DNA from: Montifringilla adamsi
Lineage: Eukaryota > Chordata > Aves > Passeriformes > Passeridae
Direction of reading: 5' to 3'
Assembly: GCA_017590115.1 (NCBI GenBank)
Contig: JAGGNK010003335.1
Location: forward strand, 1,798,001 to 1,862,000
DNA length: 64,000 nt
A program made the translations under genes and the position numbers. The notes below the pieces were generated by a model. That model searched no databases. It was not told the origin of the DNA and worked only from the letters and a program-made list of their open reading frames with translations. Positions 37,930-52,200 of the stretch are shown here, piece after piece. Numbering within the stretch: the first letter of the stretch is position 1; each line of letters opens with the position of its first letter.

Positions 37930-38480
37930 CCGATCCCTTCGATTGACACAGCCTGAGCCCACGGCAGCCCTGGGGGACAGCCGGGCTGTGGGAAGGCATC
38001 TCCCGGCGCCGAGGCCGGAGCCGCGGCCACAGCGCTCGCTGCCAGCCCGGCCGGGCGGGCGCTGTGCGCGGGAAGTTCGCTCCCTCACTGCACCTTTCCA
38101 TCTCGATAAGGATTTTCAAGGTCATGCTCACTCCGCTGCTGCCGGCTCCAATGAAATCCCAAGCACGCAGCCCTGGGCCCCGATGCTGCTCCCACCCTCG
38201 GCGTCTCCCGGACACCGGCACAACCTGTTGCATTCCTCCGAGCAGGCAGCCCAGCCTTGCCCTGCCGGCACCGCCGTGCTCCCGGCACAGCAACACCTCT
38301 GTGCCTGTGCTGCAGGGCCGGGAGGGCTCTGCAGTGAGCCTCCGCGATTAACACTTCTCAATTAAACACTGCAAATAAAACCGGGTTCCAGTCTCGGCCA
38401 GTGCCTCACCTAACTCCGGGCTCCCGCAGTCGCGCAGGCCGCGCACACTGACGCGCTTGGCTGCACCATCTGCTGAGCCT
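37930..38480. promoter_or_regulatory. Intronic CpG island, possible alternative WWC1 promoter
   Basis: CpG dinucleotides rise abruptly here against a CpG-poor intron, with CCCGGCGCCGAGGCCGGAGC followed by CGCGGCCACAGCGCTCGCTG as the densest part (about 38003-38042). CpG islands in large first introns often mark alternative promoters or enhancers. On the minus strand a consensus-like donor, GGAGTTAG|GTGAGG, ends a possible exon at 38410. The open frames across the island on both strands are ordinary for GC-rich DNA and are not called as genes. Whether it is active cannot be told from sequence. Confidence 0.5.
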
Positions 38481-39174
38481 GTGTTCAAGGGCACTGCGTG
38501 GGGACTGCCTTGGGGACAGCCCCTGTCCCCAGAGCAGCCAGCAAACCAGGCCAGCAGCAGCCAAGGGGAAAGGAAGAGCTGCTGCCAGCGCAGGGCTCAG
38601 GGACAGGCAGAGGTGGTGGCACCGGGCCTGGGAAGCCTTTCTCCTCCGGGCACAGGCCACGCAGCCCCCTCTCTTGTGCCAGCAGTCATCGCTGCATGGA
38701 TACAAGCAGCTTAAGGACTCGCATACACTCCCTACAACACACAGGGTTTTTAGGGGGCTACTGGAGAGTCATACATGCTGCCAGCTTACAAAGCCAGCTA
38801 ATTATACAATCTGTTAAGCATGTATGAGCACACAACAGTGCTTTGAGTCATTAGAGGACGGGATTTATACTTCACTGCACGCATCTTGCTCTTTGTGAGT
38901 GCGTGCCTGGATACAGCCAAAACGAACACAAGTATCTGGAATGTCTGCAGCTCGCAGGCCAGCGCATCTGAATACAAAGCTGAGCCCTGCGAGGCTCAGA
39001 CTGGCTGCTGTGACCCTCGGTTGCACATATCGCTTCCCCAAAGACGGATAAAATCCTTAGTCCCTCTTTTATCACTCTGAGCATCTGGCAGCAGACTGCA
39101 GCACAATGTGTTCTGAAGCTGCTAAGAGGGGTGTTGGGGAGGACACGGCAGCAGTGCAGGTGATGGGTTGTGAG

Positions 39175-39245
39175 CACAAAGAGCTCGACACAGCGGGGCT
39201 GTCCCGGCTCATCCCGGCAGAAGGGCCGGGCGGATCGCGGTTCCT
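39175..39245. promoter_or_regulatory. Small GC-rich, CpG-containing patch in intron 1
   Basis: A short stretch about 0.7 kb from the island at 38 kb contains CGACACAGCGGGGCTGTCCC and GGGCCGGGCGGATCGCGG, with several CpGs in 70 bases. It could belong to the same regulatory domain. No promoter element is identifiable. Confidence 0.3.
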
Positions 39246-42200
39246 ATGGCAGCAGCCACTCCTCCAGGGCCGAGCCCAGGCCAGATGGAGAGCCCTGTGC
39301 TAGGTGCTTGCCAGACAGAGCGTGCTGCAGCACACCAGAGATGTCTGTTCCCTTCAGCCATCACCAGTTCATTTACTGGTGCCCGGTTTTGCTCCGCAGG
39401 GCAGCAGCTCTCCCCAGAGCACCCCAGGTCTGTGGCTCAGACCAGGGCTCCCCTCCACGCTGCACATGGCCAAACCATCCAGGGGCTTTTAATGCAAAAA
39501 CTGAGAGCAATAGCTATGTTTTTCATGGGTTATATTATGTTTTTGGTAATTCTTGAATTTCTTCTGCTGAGGATTTCAATTCAGCTCCCCAAATCTCTAA
39601 ATATCTGACATAACACGCTCTAACCACTCCAACTGGCTTCATCCACATGGCGTGGCTACATCCTACGGACAGCCCCATCCTAAGCAACCACATACCTACA
39701 GCTTATGCTATACTTCCAAAAGGATGTATTTGGCACTGGATTTTCCATTTTTAATTGCCTATTATTTAACGTGAACTCCAAAATAGGATTTTAAGCATTT
39801 GGTGCAGAACGCACTGAATACTATTTTGGAGCTCAAGCCAAACCACCTCCGTTTTCACATGTTTTTCTTCCCTGCAAGTTGAGGGAAGCAGCAGAAGGCA
39901 CAAATCTGTAAGAGTTTCAGCTTTGTCTTGGAAAATACAAATTGGTCAAATTAAGCTCTTAAAATCTAGTAGAGGCCACACAAACCTGGCACAGTAGAAA
40001 ATCACATTTCTTTGTATAGTGCATTATCATGCCCCAGCTCCTGTTCATCTGAAACAAGGTATTTTCTTTCTCTCAGTTTTTAGAGGATGTGGTCAGGAAA
40101 AGATGATGGTGAGCTACACCTATGCTCTCCTCACAAAAATAAGCCCTCTTTGTAAAGCAGCCTAGCAAACAATTTGCAGGATCTGCAGGTGCTTAAAGGC
40201 ACAAGACATTTCACTCCTGAGACCTTCTTGTGAGGCCTGCAATACCCCAGGTCCTTCCCCTGAATTTAGAAAGCAGGATTCTGAAAAACAATCTACCTCA
40301 AAGCCAGTCTTCTCTATGGATAATCCAAATTTTTTATAGATGACACTTAGAAAAACATTCCTGTCCAGCTTACCTCAGTTGTGCTTTCCCTTCTTCCATC
40401 CAAATTAAAAAAGGAAAAAACTGGAATTGGTTTTTTTTTTTCCCTTCAAGACAGTGTAAAGTAGTATTTCTTGGCAAGATCCCTCAGTAACACTTTCTCC
40501 ATCACTATCAGGTTTTGTAGCCTTTATATATGCCAAGGGATAAGAAGCAGCTGAATGAGTCAGTCTCCCTCAGTCTAAACCAGTATTTGTGGCAAGACAC
40601 TTGAGGTAAAACTAAAGCAGCTGGGGAGGTGAAAGTGTTATCTGAACACCCACTCCTCTGTGGGTACAGAAAAGGAGGGATTCAGGAATACAGCCTGCAC
40701 ACACCATGTGTGCTGCTCTCCAGGCAAACCTCACCAGACACTCTGCAAATCATCAGTTGCTTGATGTGGCCTCAGCTGAAGCTTGTTTATAACTCACTGA
40801 AGCTGCTCCAATACAACCATCACTGTTGCTCAAGGCAATTACCTAAAATATCTCAGCTATTCATTTTCATCCTTACGTCAAAGCTGTGTTTAATGGATCT
40901 GACACTGTGCCTTACAGTACCGTACACCTGCTATTAAGCAAGCCATCATGAGAGCTTACAGGTTTGAAATTTGCTGCTTAACTCACTACTACTTCGCCAT
41001 CAGCACCTGAATGACATGCAACTCCCATGCCAGTTATTTTTTTCAGCAGTTTCACTGTTACCCTTTTTATTCATTTCTACCCAAATGCTGATCTACAGCA
41101 CCAATGCAGAATTCACAACATGCATATTAACTTACTCCCACCAGCTCAGCTAAATAAATCACTATCCACAGTTCAGCTCACCTGCAAAGATCAAGATGAA
41201 ATTCTCTGATGAACAAAGTACTCCTGATGCCCTTGTCTAGTAACTTCACTCTAATCTACAGACTGATCCAGAGAGCCAACTTACTATCAAGTTCCAAAAT
41301 CAGTGATAAATCTGCAAAACTATTAATAACACAGACCTTTGGGCAGAGGTGTTTGAACACTCCTGCTTTCCACTAATAATGTCCTTTGTTCGATGTCCTT
41401 CTAATAATTGCCAAATCAATGGCATAAACAGATACTTCTACTGTTACAAAGCAGTGAAGACAAGGGGTGGTGATACTGCAGAAACTGCAGTGATCAGGAT
41501 GAATGAAAATACAACACTGAAATGCCAGCAGCACTTCAGAGAAAATACTGAGTATTTTGCTAGACTGCCAAGCAACCAAATGGTGAGCAAGGCCAACAAG
41601 CAGGTGAAATGGTGCCTCCAGTTCTGCATGCAGAAGGTACAGGGAGGACATGCAGGAAGCAGCACATACCTTTTCAGGTGTCACCTTGTCGCAGCAGATG
41701 GAATTACAGCCCACAGCGCAGCGCTGAGAAAGCATCAATCTGATATTTAAGCTGTCTGCTTTGAAAGACAAACTACAAGTGACACAACTGCCTGGCTGAA
41801 CCCACACTCACCACCCGTGGTGCCAGGCAAGCACAGCACAACTGCACTGACAGCAGCTCAGGAGTGAGCTGTGAGTTCCAGGGGAGCCATGCTTGGCAGG
41901 AAGGTCACTCCCACCTTAACTTGTCACTGCTGCCAGATAGTCCTTGGGCCGTTCCAGCTTACTGCAGCAGCAGAAACTGTGCCCAGAAAGAGAGGGAGCA
42001 GTTTTCTGCATGCCAGCAAAATCAGTGAGGAGTCAGATGGGCACCTGGGCTAAAGGAATGGCCACCTCCCATAGCAGGATGGCTCAGTGGCTCCTCAGCC
42101 TGCTCCAGCCCTGCCAGTGGGGCTTGTGCTCAGGCCCACAGCCAGCACCAACGCCTAGGGCAAAGATTCTTACTTCTTCCACCAGCAAAATTGCAACTGG

Positions 42201-43228
42201 TTACAATACTGTAAGCAATGGTTCACTGCACCCTTCTGAGATAGATCCAGAGGCAACCACTTATCATTACTAAAACATGGGGGAAATCACATTCACCTCC
42301 CATCCAGCCTCTACCTCTATAGCACTCTTTTAAAACATGGGATTTGTTAATAACTTTACCTCTTCTAGCTTTCTCATCAACATATAGTAAAAAATACTGG
42401 CATGAAACCAGCTCATACGTCTAGTCACAGTAATCAGAAACACCACACCTCACACACCACCTATTCCCCTGTGTGCATCTGAACTGCTTGATGGGTGAAG
42501 TGCCCACCCTATAAAGCCAAGAAGTCACCAACTCAGGACTCAGCTTAAGAAGTGGGTTTGTTTAGCTCAATTTTGTGCCTCTTACAGAACTACACCAATT
42601 CATATTCTTCAACGACTCAGTGCTGTATCTTCACACCCCTATGTGACCAGCCACCAGCTCAGATACAGTGCTGCTCCGACATGGCAGATGATACAAATTC
42701 TCAGTGCTCATTGTAAAAGCAGCAGTTTTTCACAGTTACCTGGAAACATTATTTCAAATCAGCTGAAGCACAGCTTTGTACAGCAGAGTCCCCAGGCACG
42801 GGAGGGACAGTGCCTCTGCCACATGCCCCCTGATCACAGCACAAGACAGCAGCAGGGGATCCAGGGCTATTCTCTGATCACCAAGGAGCAGAAACTACCA
42901 GTGACTGAATGTGAAAAACAAGTAAACAGGACTAGAAGGGCAATTTGCTACACCTGTGCCAGCCAGAAAAATGCATTTATAGTCCTTAGTGAGTTGAGTG
43001 CACTGCTCTGTCTTCTTGTTCAGCTCAATCAAAGCATCCCACAGGTGAGCTGTTACAGAACAGGAGCAGGAAAACTAAATCAGACAACACAACTTTCAAA
43101 GAGGGACTAACCTCAGTGGTAAAGAAAGAACACGAGAACTCTGCTGGCTTCTCCCATCCAGCATCGATATACTTTATATTCTCCCAACACAAAACTATGC
43201 ACAAAGGATAAAGAGCTCATAAAGCTAC

Positions 43229-43281
43229 AAAAAGGAGCAATTCCCAAATAAGCTGAAAAAGGAGCAATTCCAAAATGAGCC
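43229..43281. repeat. 27-bp tandem duplication, two copies
   Basis: The segment starting AAAAAGGAGCAATTCCCAAA at 43229-43255 is followed directly by a near-identical copy, AAAAAGGAGCAATTCCAAAA, at 43256-43281 with one base lost. It lies in intron 1 and is probably a slippage duplication. Confidence 0.85.
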
Positions 43282-46200
43282 ATCAGGAACACCGGAGAGC
43301 ACAGTAAGAAACACTTTGTGGTAGTCCAGATACAAGAAAAAAACCACAGCTTTCCCAAAGGGTGAAATACAGGGAATTTACCTAGATGGAACTGACCAGG
43401 CTCAGGTCCAGCTTTAGGAACTGAGAAGAGCTCTGGTTTGTTAGTGATTGCCCATAGCAATATATAAACAACAGCAAAAACAGAAGCCCATTGTCACGGG
43501 GCCACCGCTGTGCTGCACAAGCAGAGCAGCTGGTGGCCGTGGAGGGGACAGGGGGCTGCCACTTCCAGCTGTGCCAGGATCCCGAGGAAGGTGAGGGCAG
43601 GCACAGAGCACAGAATCACAGGACAAGTCCCAGCCCCATCTTATCACAGCTGTTGGAGGCACAGGCTGAGCTGTGTTTTCTCGGCAGGATGCCTGGCAGT
43701 CGCTGTCCCATTTCAGAGTACCATTCAGTGTGATGACTGACAGAAGATAAACCAGTTGCATCACCACGCCCTGCCCAGGAACGCAGCACTGTCACTGAGC
43801 ACTCGCTGCCTGCATGCAACAACACCAGCTGCAGGAAACAGTTACTCCATAGCAGCGTTCTTCCCTGTTCATGATGTTAGAAAGGATGCACTCCATCCAC
43901 AATACTTAAAGACTTTTGAAAACCTGAAGCATTGACAATAGTGTATTCATATCCATCTCCTAGTGAAGAACTGAGGCTACACTCTTTAAAGGCAATTCAC
44001 TTCTACTTGCACAAAGCTACTTTTTTAAAACAGAGGCACTCCAAGCTGTTACTAGTTCAACTCTTTGCTTACCTGTGGGATATGAAAGTTTAGATAAAGG
44101 TATTTGACATTAAAATCAGTTGAGAAAAACATCCTAACAAGTTCCTAAGCCTATTTGCTTTTCTTAGCATGACAGGCTTTACAATATTTCTTGCAATTCT
44201 CTGCTTCATGCTTTGTTCAAAACTCCCTGATTATACTAATAAAATAATGCCCAAAGCACACCAAAAATCTTTTAATAGAGTCAAAATTAAAGTATTGGAT
44301 CTATTGCACCACCCAGCCTTTCCCCTCCACTGGAGCAGCATTAGAGCCTTTGGACATCTCATTTCAACAAGAAGGTTATTTAGCTCTTGAGTTTGGAGTA
44401 AAGTATTTAATCACCAAAGGATTTGCAAATTACACATGAATATGCATGTAGCACTTCTCACCATGACATAAATCCTATTGTATATTTATGAATGGATTGC
44501 TTTGCCTCCAGCTTCTACATGTATATAAACACAGGTTTTAATCTTCAATTCCTTCCTCCCTCCCTTCTTTTTAAGAAGTTGCTTAAACAAATTTGCATTT
44601 TTGGAATCTATTACCTACAGCGTATTTCTTGCCTTTTTTTTTTTAACTCCACAAACCTTCTTCTCCCATCAGGCAAAGTGCTTACTTATGAAAAGCTTTA
44701 AAGACCCTGTAAACATGGCCATAAGGGAAATAAGAAGCAGTGTTATATGGCTTGGGAGAGAAAAAGTTGAAGCAACAATCACTGGAAAAAGGAGTGCGCC
44801 AGAGCTGGGAACACAGAAGTATAAAATGACAGGTCAACAGCTTGCCTTTGACTGCAAAGCCACTAGCGAGGGGGGAGTAAACCCTCCATAAATACTGAGA
44901 ATGCAACATAAATAATAAAACTGTTGTTGTGAAATCCCTAATTCATACTGACATAACCTCATTATTCCCTACACCTTTGAACAGGCATCTAGGCTGGCCA
45001 CAAAGCAGATGGACCAAAGCAGTATTCCAGCCTGTCTTCAAAAAAGACAGGTAAGAGGCAATACTGTCATTCAGAGTTGTTGCCACACAACTGCCCTCCT
45101 ACTCCAGACATGTAATTCAAACAATAAAGCCTTTAAAGGGCACTGTTAAAATTATTATTGGTTATTTCATTGCAAATTTGCTCAGTATTAAATCTGACTG
45201 CAAAGGAACACTTACCAACATGCCACACTCCATCAGAAAGGAGTGCCACAAGCAGATTTCCAAGCAGAAGGTTTACAGGTGTGAATACCCCTTGGGCTGT
45301 TCTCATTCTTGTTTCTACACACAGCAAAACCCCAACACCCAGGAGCTAATTGCACCAAGTGCCACTTTCTCTCAAGGACCTGGTGCCACCTGGCTCTGGT
45401 CAGAAAACCAGAGCAGCCTCCAGGCCCACCTTGCTGCCTGGGGCTGTGGCAGCAGCCAGAGACACCATGGGATGGGGTCTGACACAAGAACAAATCCTCC
45501 CAGCCCAAACAGGCAGGTCTGAACCTGGCTGTGAACTGCAGCATGCTCAGCTGCAGTCAGCTGTCCTCCACCCATCCAGGGATCTTTTCCTGACAGGAAG
45601 AACCACCACCACAGCACCTGAGCCAAACCCCAGTGACTGCACTGGAAGAGACCCCCAGCCCAGCCCAGCTACTGAAGATGCAACACAACTTGTCAGAGGT
45701 ACCACCCAAAACTGCAGGAGCCTGCATGTGGGAAGCAGATAAAAAAGAAACCAGGAAACACTCAGGGGTGTAAGCTACAGATCACTGGACAAATAGAGAA
45801 TAAAGATGAGAAAATTCAACACAGAACATTTGCTTTAGGGGTAAGAGTGGCATTTACAAAAGATATGTGAAAACAAGCTTGAGTGGAAGCGACCAGTTCA
45901 GTTGCAAATTTGTCTTTGCAAACTAAGATTTTTATCCATGCAACCTTTTTGCAAATGACCACGCCAGGCTCCTGCCATGCACCTCTCCCCTTCCATCCAC
46001 ACAACCTTCTCCTGAAAAGAAATCTTAAAAAGGAATGAGGAGTACTGGCCAAGGAATATAAGAGAGGCAAATGAGATGTGCTTGAAGAAAGTATTCACAT
46101 ACAGGTTACGCTTTCATTAGCATCAGGCAGATGATGGCAGATGCATTTTAAACTGAATTATTAGTAAGCCAGTTGTATGAGAAACTCAGCATGGCTGCCA

Positions 46201-49200
46201 CATAGCAGTCAATGAATAATTAACAGATAGTTGACAATATACCTACCTTTACTCAGAATTATAGACTAACTCAGCTGAGTTTTCATATCCAAATTTAAAA
46301 AGCTAAACATAGACAAGTTAAGAAGTCTAAGATATCTTACAAAACTTCAGAGCCACAGAAAACCATGGGACGTGGCAGAAGCCATGACATTTCCCTTCCC
46401 TCCACATACAGATGAAAATAAGACAGAATAACACTTACTGATCTCTTTGCCAGACAAATCTGTCCATGTCTAGAATACTGGAAAACTTTTTGAGAACTGT
46501 TAAACAGCCTAAAGCCATCTATGTATGTGTCCATACAGGAATTCAACAGTCCCATCAAGGCAATAACTTGTGTTACCTCTGATGATTAGACCTTGTGGCG
46601 TGACGTAAGAAAAGACAAATATCAAACCTGGCTTACTGCCTTGCTGGCTGACAAGCTGTTTAGGTTAGCTGGATGTGAAGATGACTTTAAGGAATTTCAG
46701 AAAAGTCTCAACAAGTGGGTGAACTGACAGCTGAAGTGGAGAGAGACCAGATGTTGAGAAACGTTGAATAATATACTGAATGGGAGAGTTTAACCTCCTT
46801 ATTCTCTGCAGGGTTAACACACCACTAATCAAACACACCTGAGCATCACCACATCCACGCCCCAACAAAAAAGCCTGTTCAAAGTAACGATTTAATTTCA
46901 AGTTGAACCATGCCAAAAACTCTACAATACCAAATGTTATTCATGCTAAGAATATTTATTAAAAAAAAATGAAAAGCTCACCTGGAATTAGATACAGGAC
47001 AGGTCATTAGAACTTACATAAGTCTTACTATTTTTTCTGAAAATACCCAGCACCACCCAAGACAGGCCATCAGCCCGAGATACCTCACAGGAAACAAGCT
47101 GGATAATTCAAAGAGCTGCATCACACGTGACAGCCAAATACTTTCCATTATCATCCCCATCCAAATCCCCTTTGAGATAATTTGCATAAGCAGCTCAAAT
47201 ATATACTCAATGTTTCAAACAGTCCAACAATGGAGCCAGTGTCCAGGACGAGGATGGCAGGAGATGACTCCTCCTCTTCATTCAGGTGCCATGATGTGAC
47301 AGCTTTCTGCTGCCAAGCCATGGTGCCAGCCTGCCTGAGCCTCTCAAGGATTTATGCACCTGATAGCCCAGAGGCTGCATGGCCAAGGGGACAGCCTGTG
47401 CAGCTGTGCCAGCAGCATGTCTTCTAGTGCCTGCAGAGGCTTAGCTGGCTCATGGCATCCAAAGTTGTGCTTAGCACAAGCAAAATTAACCACTAAATTA
47501 TCCACAGTACGGTTTCACACAGCACTTCTGGGGCGACCTACATTTTCCTGTGCTTCTTGAACGGTCCAGAAGGTTATTTTACCCAGTGCTGTTCCTCTGC
47601 AGGCCATCCTCCCTGTGGGGTAGGGTTGTGAAGGATGAAATAGCAAAGAGCCCTCTCCTTGGCAGGGGACTGCCCTTGTTCTGAGTGCATGGCTATTAAG
47701 GCAGTTGAAAGTCACATATGAGAAATCTGCAAGCTGTTGCAGGGTCATTTAAGCAATAGTTTCACTTACACTTCAGCTCAAAGTAGCTGTGTGACCACCT
47801 TACATCTCAACTCTGCACAGAGCAGATATGAATGACTGCCTCTTGAAAGCAATACTGTTTATTGCGTGCTTTAAATCAATAAAGCTTCCCTCCACAGAGT
47901 ACATTCTTCTAAAATAGTAATTAGGCATTTGAGGAGAACCAAGCAGTTTCACTAAACAATACCATTAGTCCTGAAACGTCAGTTTGACATCTCAGCCAGA
48001 AAGCACTTTGTCAGAACTAATTAATCCCTACAGCACCTCCATGAGATTGAGAAAGCAATTCATCTGTTTTTTAAATGTGTTGGGTACTTATGCTGCAGAA
48101 CATCGTGGCTGGGGTGGAAGCCGTAAGTACCAGCACAAACTGAGAACAAACCAAGCCAGGAGAACCCATCCAAGAGCATGAAAAAAACAGAGAACACTGA
48201 CAGCTGTAGGATTTGGCTTCTTTGCATCTTCCTGTTACACACCAAACCTCCTGTGACTATCTGGAGAGTCTTCCAGATGCCACTTCACGGAATGAGTGGC
48301 AGTGAAAAGCAGTTATTTTTCTGCAGGGAGCAGTTTTGCCCACCGTTTGTTCAGCCAATTATCTATTTGTGTAGCTTTAAAGGAGGAGGGAACAGTAACC
48401 TTAGGCTCTGTGAACAAGAACTGAGCTTAAACTGCTCAAACAAAGCCAAGTCCTCATTACCACAAGCAAAGCACGTAACCTTACTAAACAGGTCTCACAA
48501 GTGGCAAGCAGCCAGCAAGAAAAGTATTTCTCTCCAAGGAAGTGGTCAATCTGCATAGCTCTCCTACAGGTGCATGCAGTAGCACTAGTCTACATACCTC
48601 CACCTGACTCTGCCGAGCTGCTGCCACCCCTCCTTATTGATTAATTATTCCAGCTAACACTTGCCCTGCTGGTGCAGCACTCAAGGCCATCAGGTTCAGC
48701 CAGCCCTGGCACAGGGAGACCAGCAGGGCTTTCCCAAGCCAGCTGTATGGTCTCTCCTTCTCTCTGAGAAAGGCTTGAAGGTGTCCCACAGGATCCAAGC
48801 GAAGCCAAGCCCAGCCCAGGACATGTCCCTGCTGTCAGAGGTGAGCTCAGCGGTGTCCCTGAGGCACGCAGGGATGCGCTGTGGGGAGGTGACACTGCTT
48901 GGAGTGCTGAGCACAGAGCAAGGACAGCCTTGGCAGCCTGCAGCCACCTTCAGGAGCACACAGCAGCAATCAATTCCTAATAGACTCCTCCAGCAACTGA
49001 GATTAGAGCCAGTCCCAAAAGGTGGAGCGGTGGGTCAGTAACAGGACACCCCTGAGCTGCTGAGCAAACATCACTTCTTTACATACAAGTGATTTCATTA
49101 AACTCCTTTGGACAAATCTTCCCATGTCTTCCAGTAAATTTTCTGGCACAGAAATTTTTTCTAGAGAAATGTTAATCAGATTCTGACATGGAAAATTTTG

Positions 49201-52200
49201 CTGCAAACTCATTTTCCCGTAACTGTGCTAGCTATGAAGCTGCCCTGTGAAGAACATCTTTAGGAGATGCTCAGCCTCATTGCTGGCTTCACATGGGCTA
49301 CAGCAAGTAAAAATCCATTCTTCCTGTAAAACTCAATCAGAAATCATGGGGCAGAGCTAAGCACCTGGGAACACCTCCTCAGCTGGGCTGGCAGAGAGCC
49401 TGACCAGGTCAAATGCCTGGGGACAGTTTCACAAGTGCACCCTCAGCAGCATTCCCGGGTTGCCACCAGAGCCAGCCCCACTCCCACTCCTGCAAGCCTC
49501 CCAGCTCAGCACAAGCCTACACAACCTGGATCAATTGCTTCTGTAAATGAACCCAGACAGCAAAATGACATTTTTCAGCCAGACCCGCTTCCACACCTCA
49601 CTCCCTGCACTGATACAGAATTTTACCCTGGCAGAAGGAGCAGCTTAAGGTGCCCCAAAAAACAACAGCACCAAGCAGCTGCCCCAGATGCCCAACACTG
49701 CAGCCACCTCTCCTGTCATACCCACATATGGAATTTACTAGCCAATTTCCTGTCACTCCACTGGATGGAGATCAAGATAACTACGCTGATATGAAAATAT
49801 ATGACCTACAAAGGGATGGAATTGTTGATTCTGTTGCCAAGTAAGTTTCCAGTCAGTGGCAACTTCTAACTTCACACGCTGTGAGTTTTTGAGGCAAAAT
49901 GAAAGGAGTGAACTTGTGAGCAAGATGACCTTGCCAGAGCAGAAGATGAAGCTCAGCCTACATATTTCTAAACAATGTGATGTATGGAGATTTCTTCAAA
50001 AGCATTTCTGATCCTTTAAGACTCAGAATTCCCCAAGATTCATTAAAAAGCTGCTGAGCTGAACAAAACCTCACATTTCTTTTTTTTTTCATGTTCCTTA
50101 GGGAAGCAAGATAAAATAATGCATTTTGTCATTCTGAAGTCACTGCCAACATCCTCTGTCTCTACCCACGTGTGCATACCACACCTTTAGCAGTGATGCC
50201 CTTGTTAAAAGCATCACACCTGTTGTTTTCAGTTCCCTCCCCAGTGTGAGGTGAGCTTACACAACTGAGGATGCACACTGGCTCTAAAGGCAGTGCCTGC
50301 AGTCTTCAAAACATCTAGGCTTGTCTGGGGAGTCCAGGGGGAAAAGAAAATCAACCCAAAACTCCCCCAGAATAATAAAGTCTGATCTTTTATAACTGAA
50401 GCAGTGTGACAGATTTCAGCTCCAACCCTTTTTTCCAATCTTCAGGTGCATTCTGAGCTAACTCATCTTGGAAGGCACTTGATATTAATAAATTAAAATA
50501 ATTTCAAGTGTCACAATCTTACTTCTATCCTTGTCTCCTTATGTATTAGCACCTACAAAAACCAATCATTATGGCAAAAAGTGAGAACAGCACAAATCCT
50601 ACACATTTGGACACCTGTTCCAAGAGGTGGCATTTGGAGGACTTTGAAGATTGCATTTTTGTCACTCCCTTCTGCATTCGTGGAAAATGGTGATCAGCAG
50701 TTTCTATGGGCACACAACTAAGCTGCCTGTTCCTTACAAAGCTGTCAGCTATTTTGGGGAATGCAAACAGGAGAAAGCAGCAGATTCACATATATATGAC
50801 AGGGTGCTTAGCTAGATATCAGCAAACAAAGGCAGCAACAGGCATCAAACTAGCAGCCTTCAGCTGCATGACCTATGCTGTTGGCACTGATGAAAGAGCA
50901 TTTCTCTCCCCTGGTTTTTCTATTTTGGACAATTTTTCTCTCATCTCCTTATGCTTACTGATTTTTCATCTACAGAAGAGCATAACGCCTTTTGTTCCTG
51001 CTGCCTTTCATTGCCCTCCCTTCTTCCACCCTTTTATTTTGAAGGATTCTCACACTTAAGTTACCTATAGCAGCTTTATTCCAGTCATTAAAGTTGTTCT
51101 ACATTTAAGTAATCCAAGGAGTAGACAGTTACATACGAATTTTCAGCACCATGCTCACATTTCTAAACCTTTAATAAAGGCAGTTTGTAGACCAAGTGTG
51201 CAGAGCAGACTGGGGATGAAAAGCTTAAAGATCAGAATAATGCAGAGGAGACAATACTCTGCAGCACTTCTCATAAAGCCTAGAAGGGCATGGCTAGATG
51301 ATGGTGCTCTCCATATTATATGCCTGGCTTTTCTCCACTAAAATCCTCAAGCTCAGCAAATCTGAATCTTCCTGACTACATAGGTGGCTGTAACCCTAAC
51401 TATTTTAAATACTCAAGATTGTACACATGATACTGCATGCACTAGCCCTCAAACTTGGCAAATCTCTCCACCAAAGCTCTGTTTTGGAGTTTCATACTGG
51501 AAAAATCTCCATGTGGAGAAGGAAGAGAATTTAGACAGCAAATGCAGAATCTGGGCTTTTACTTAATGAACATCTCCCAACCCTTTACAGCAACAAGAGC
51601 CTTCAAAAAATGCAGAGCCATCAACTAAGGCACTGCTGTCTCCCAAAACTGAAAACATCGGATGCTGTTTAGTAATTTCACCAAATTTAAGCTACAATTG
51701 CTTCTATTTCAATAGCTTTCATTCTCAACGGGAGTCCAGAGAAAGAAGTGAAATGAGAAGTTCAGTCAGCTCCATCTAAAATAACACAGAAAAACCTCCT
51801 TACACCACCAGGCCAGTAGGGGAGTACAGCACAAATATTCAAGAGTGGGACGGATTATCAGGCATGGCCAAATTTTCAACGCATCCTGAAGCTTCTGTGT
51901 TGAAAGGCAAGGAGAAGTTTAAAAATTTATCCTCTTACAAGACTGTCTGAAGGAGGGTTATAAAGAGCCAAAGGACAGCACAGCACTGGAACAGAGACAC
52001 CCATTTCTAATCCTCACTTCTGATGAAAGCTGAAACGTCACTCAGAGCACTCTGTTGTTCAAGCACTGCTCATGCTGATGCTTAAGAACAGGCAGCAGCT
52101 GGTGCTGAAGTTTTTAGACAACACTGGTATTTTCTGTTTGCCCACCAGCACAGCAGCTTCCAGAGCAGATGCACCCTCTGCGTTAAGTAAGCAACTGAGA

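Noticed and set aside
37805..38365. A 186-codon plus-strand frame and several minus-strand frames over the intronic CpG island
   Set aside because: Composition is that expected of GC-rich DNA and no domain is recognisable. The island is kept only as a possible regulatory element.
41349..41807. Overlapping 133-codon (plus) and 144-codon (minus) frames in intron 1
   Set aside because: No recognisable motif or domain, no codon or splice evidence, and opposite frames of similar length. Treated as chance.
43600..43640. CAGAATCACAGGA-like string considered as a CR1 terminus
   Set aside because: Only about a dozen bases resemble the CR1 end, and the neighbouring sequence does not continue into CR1.
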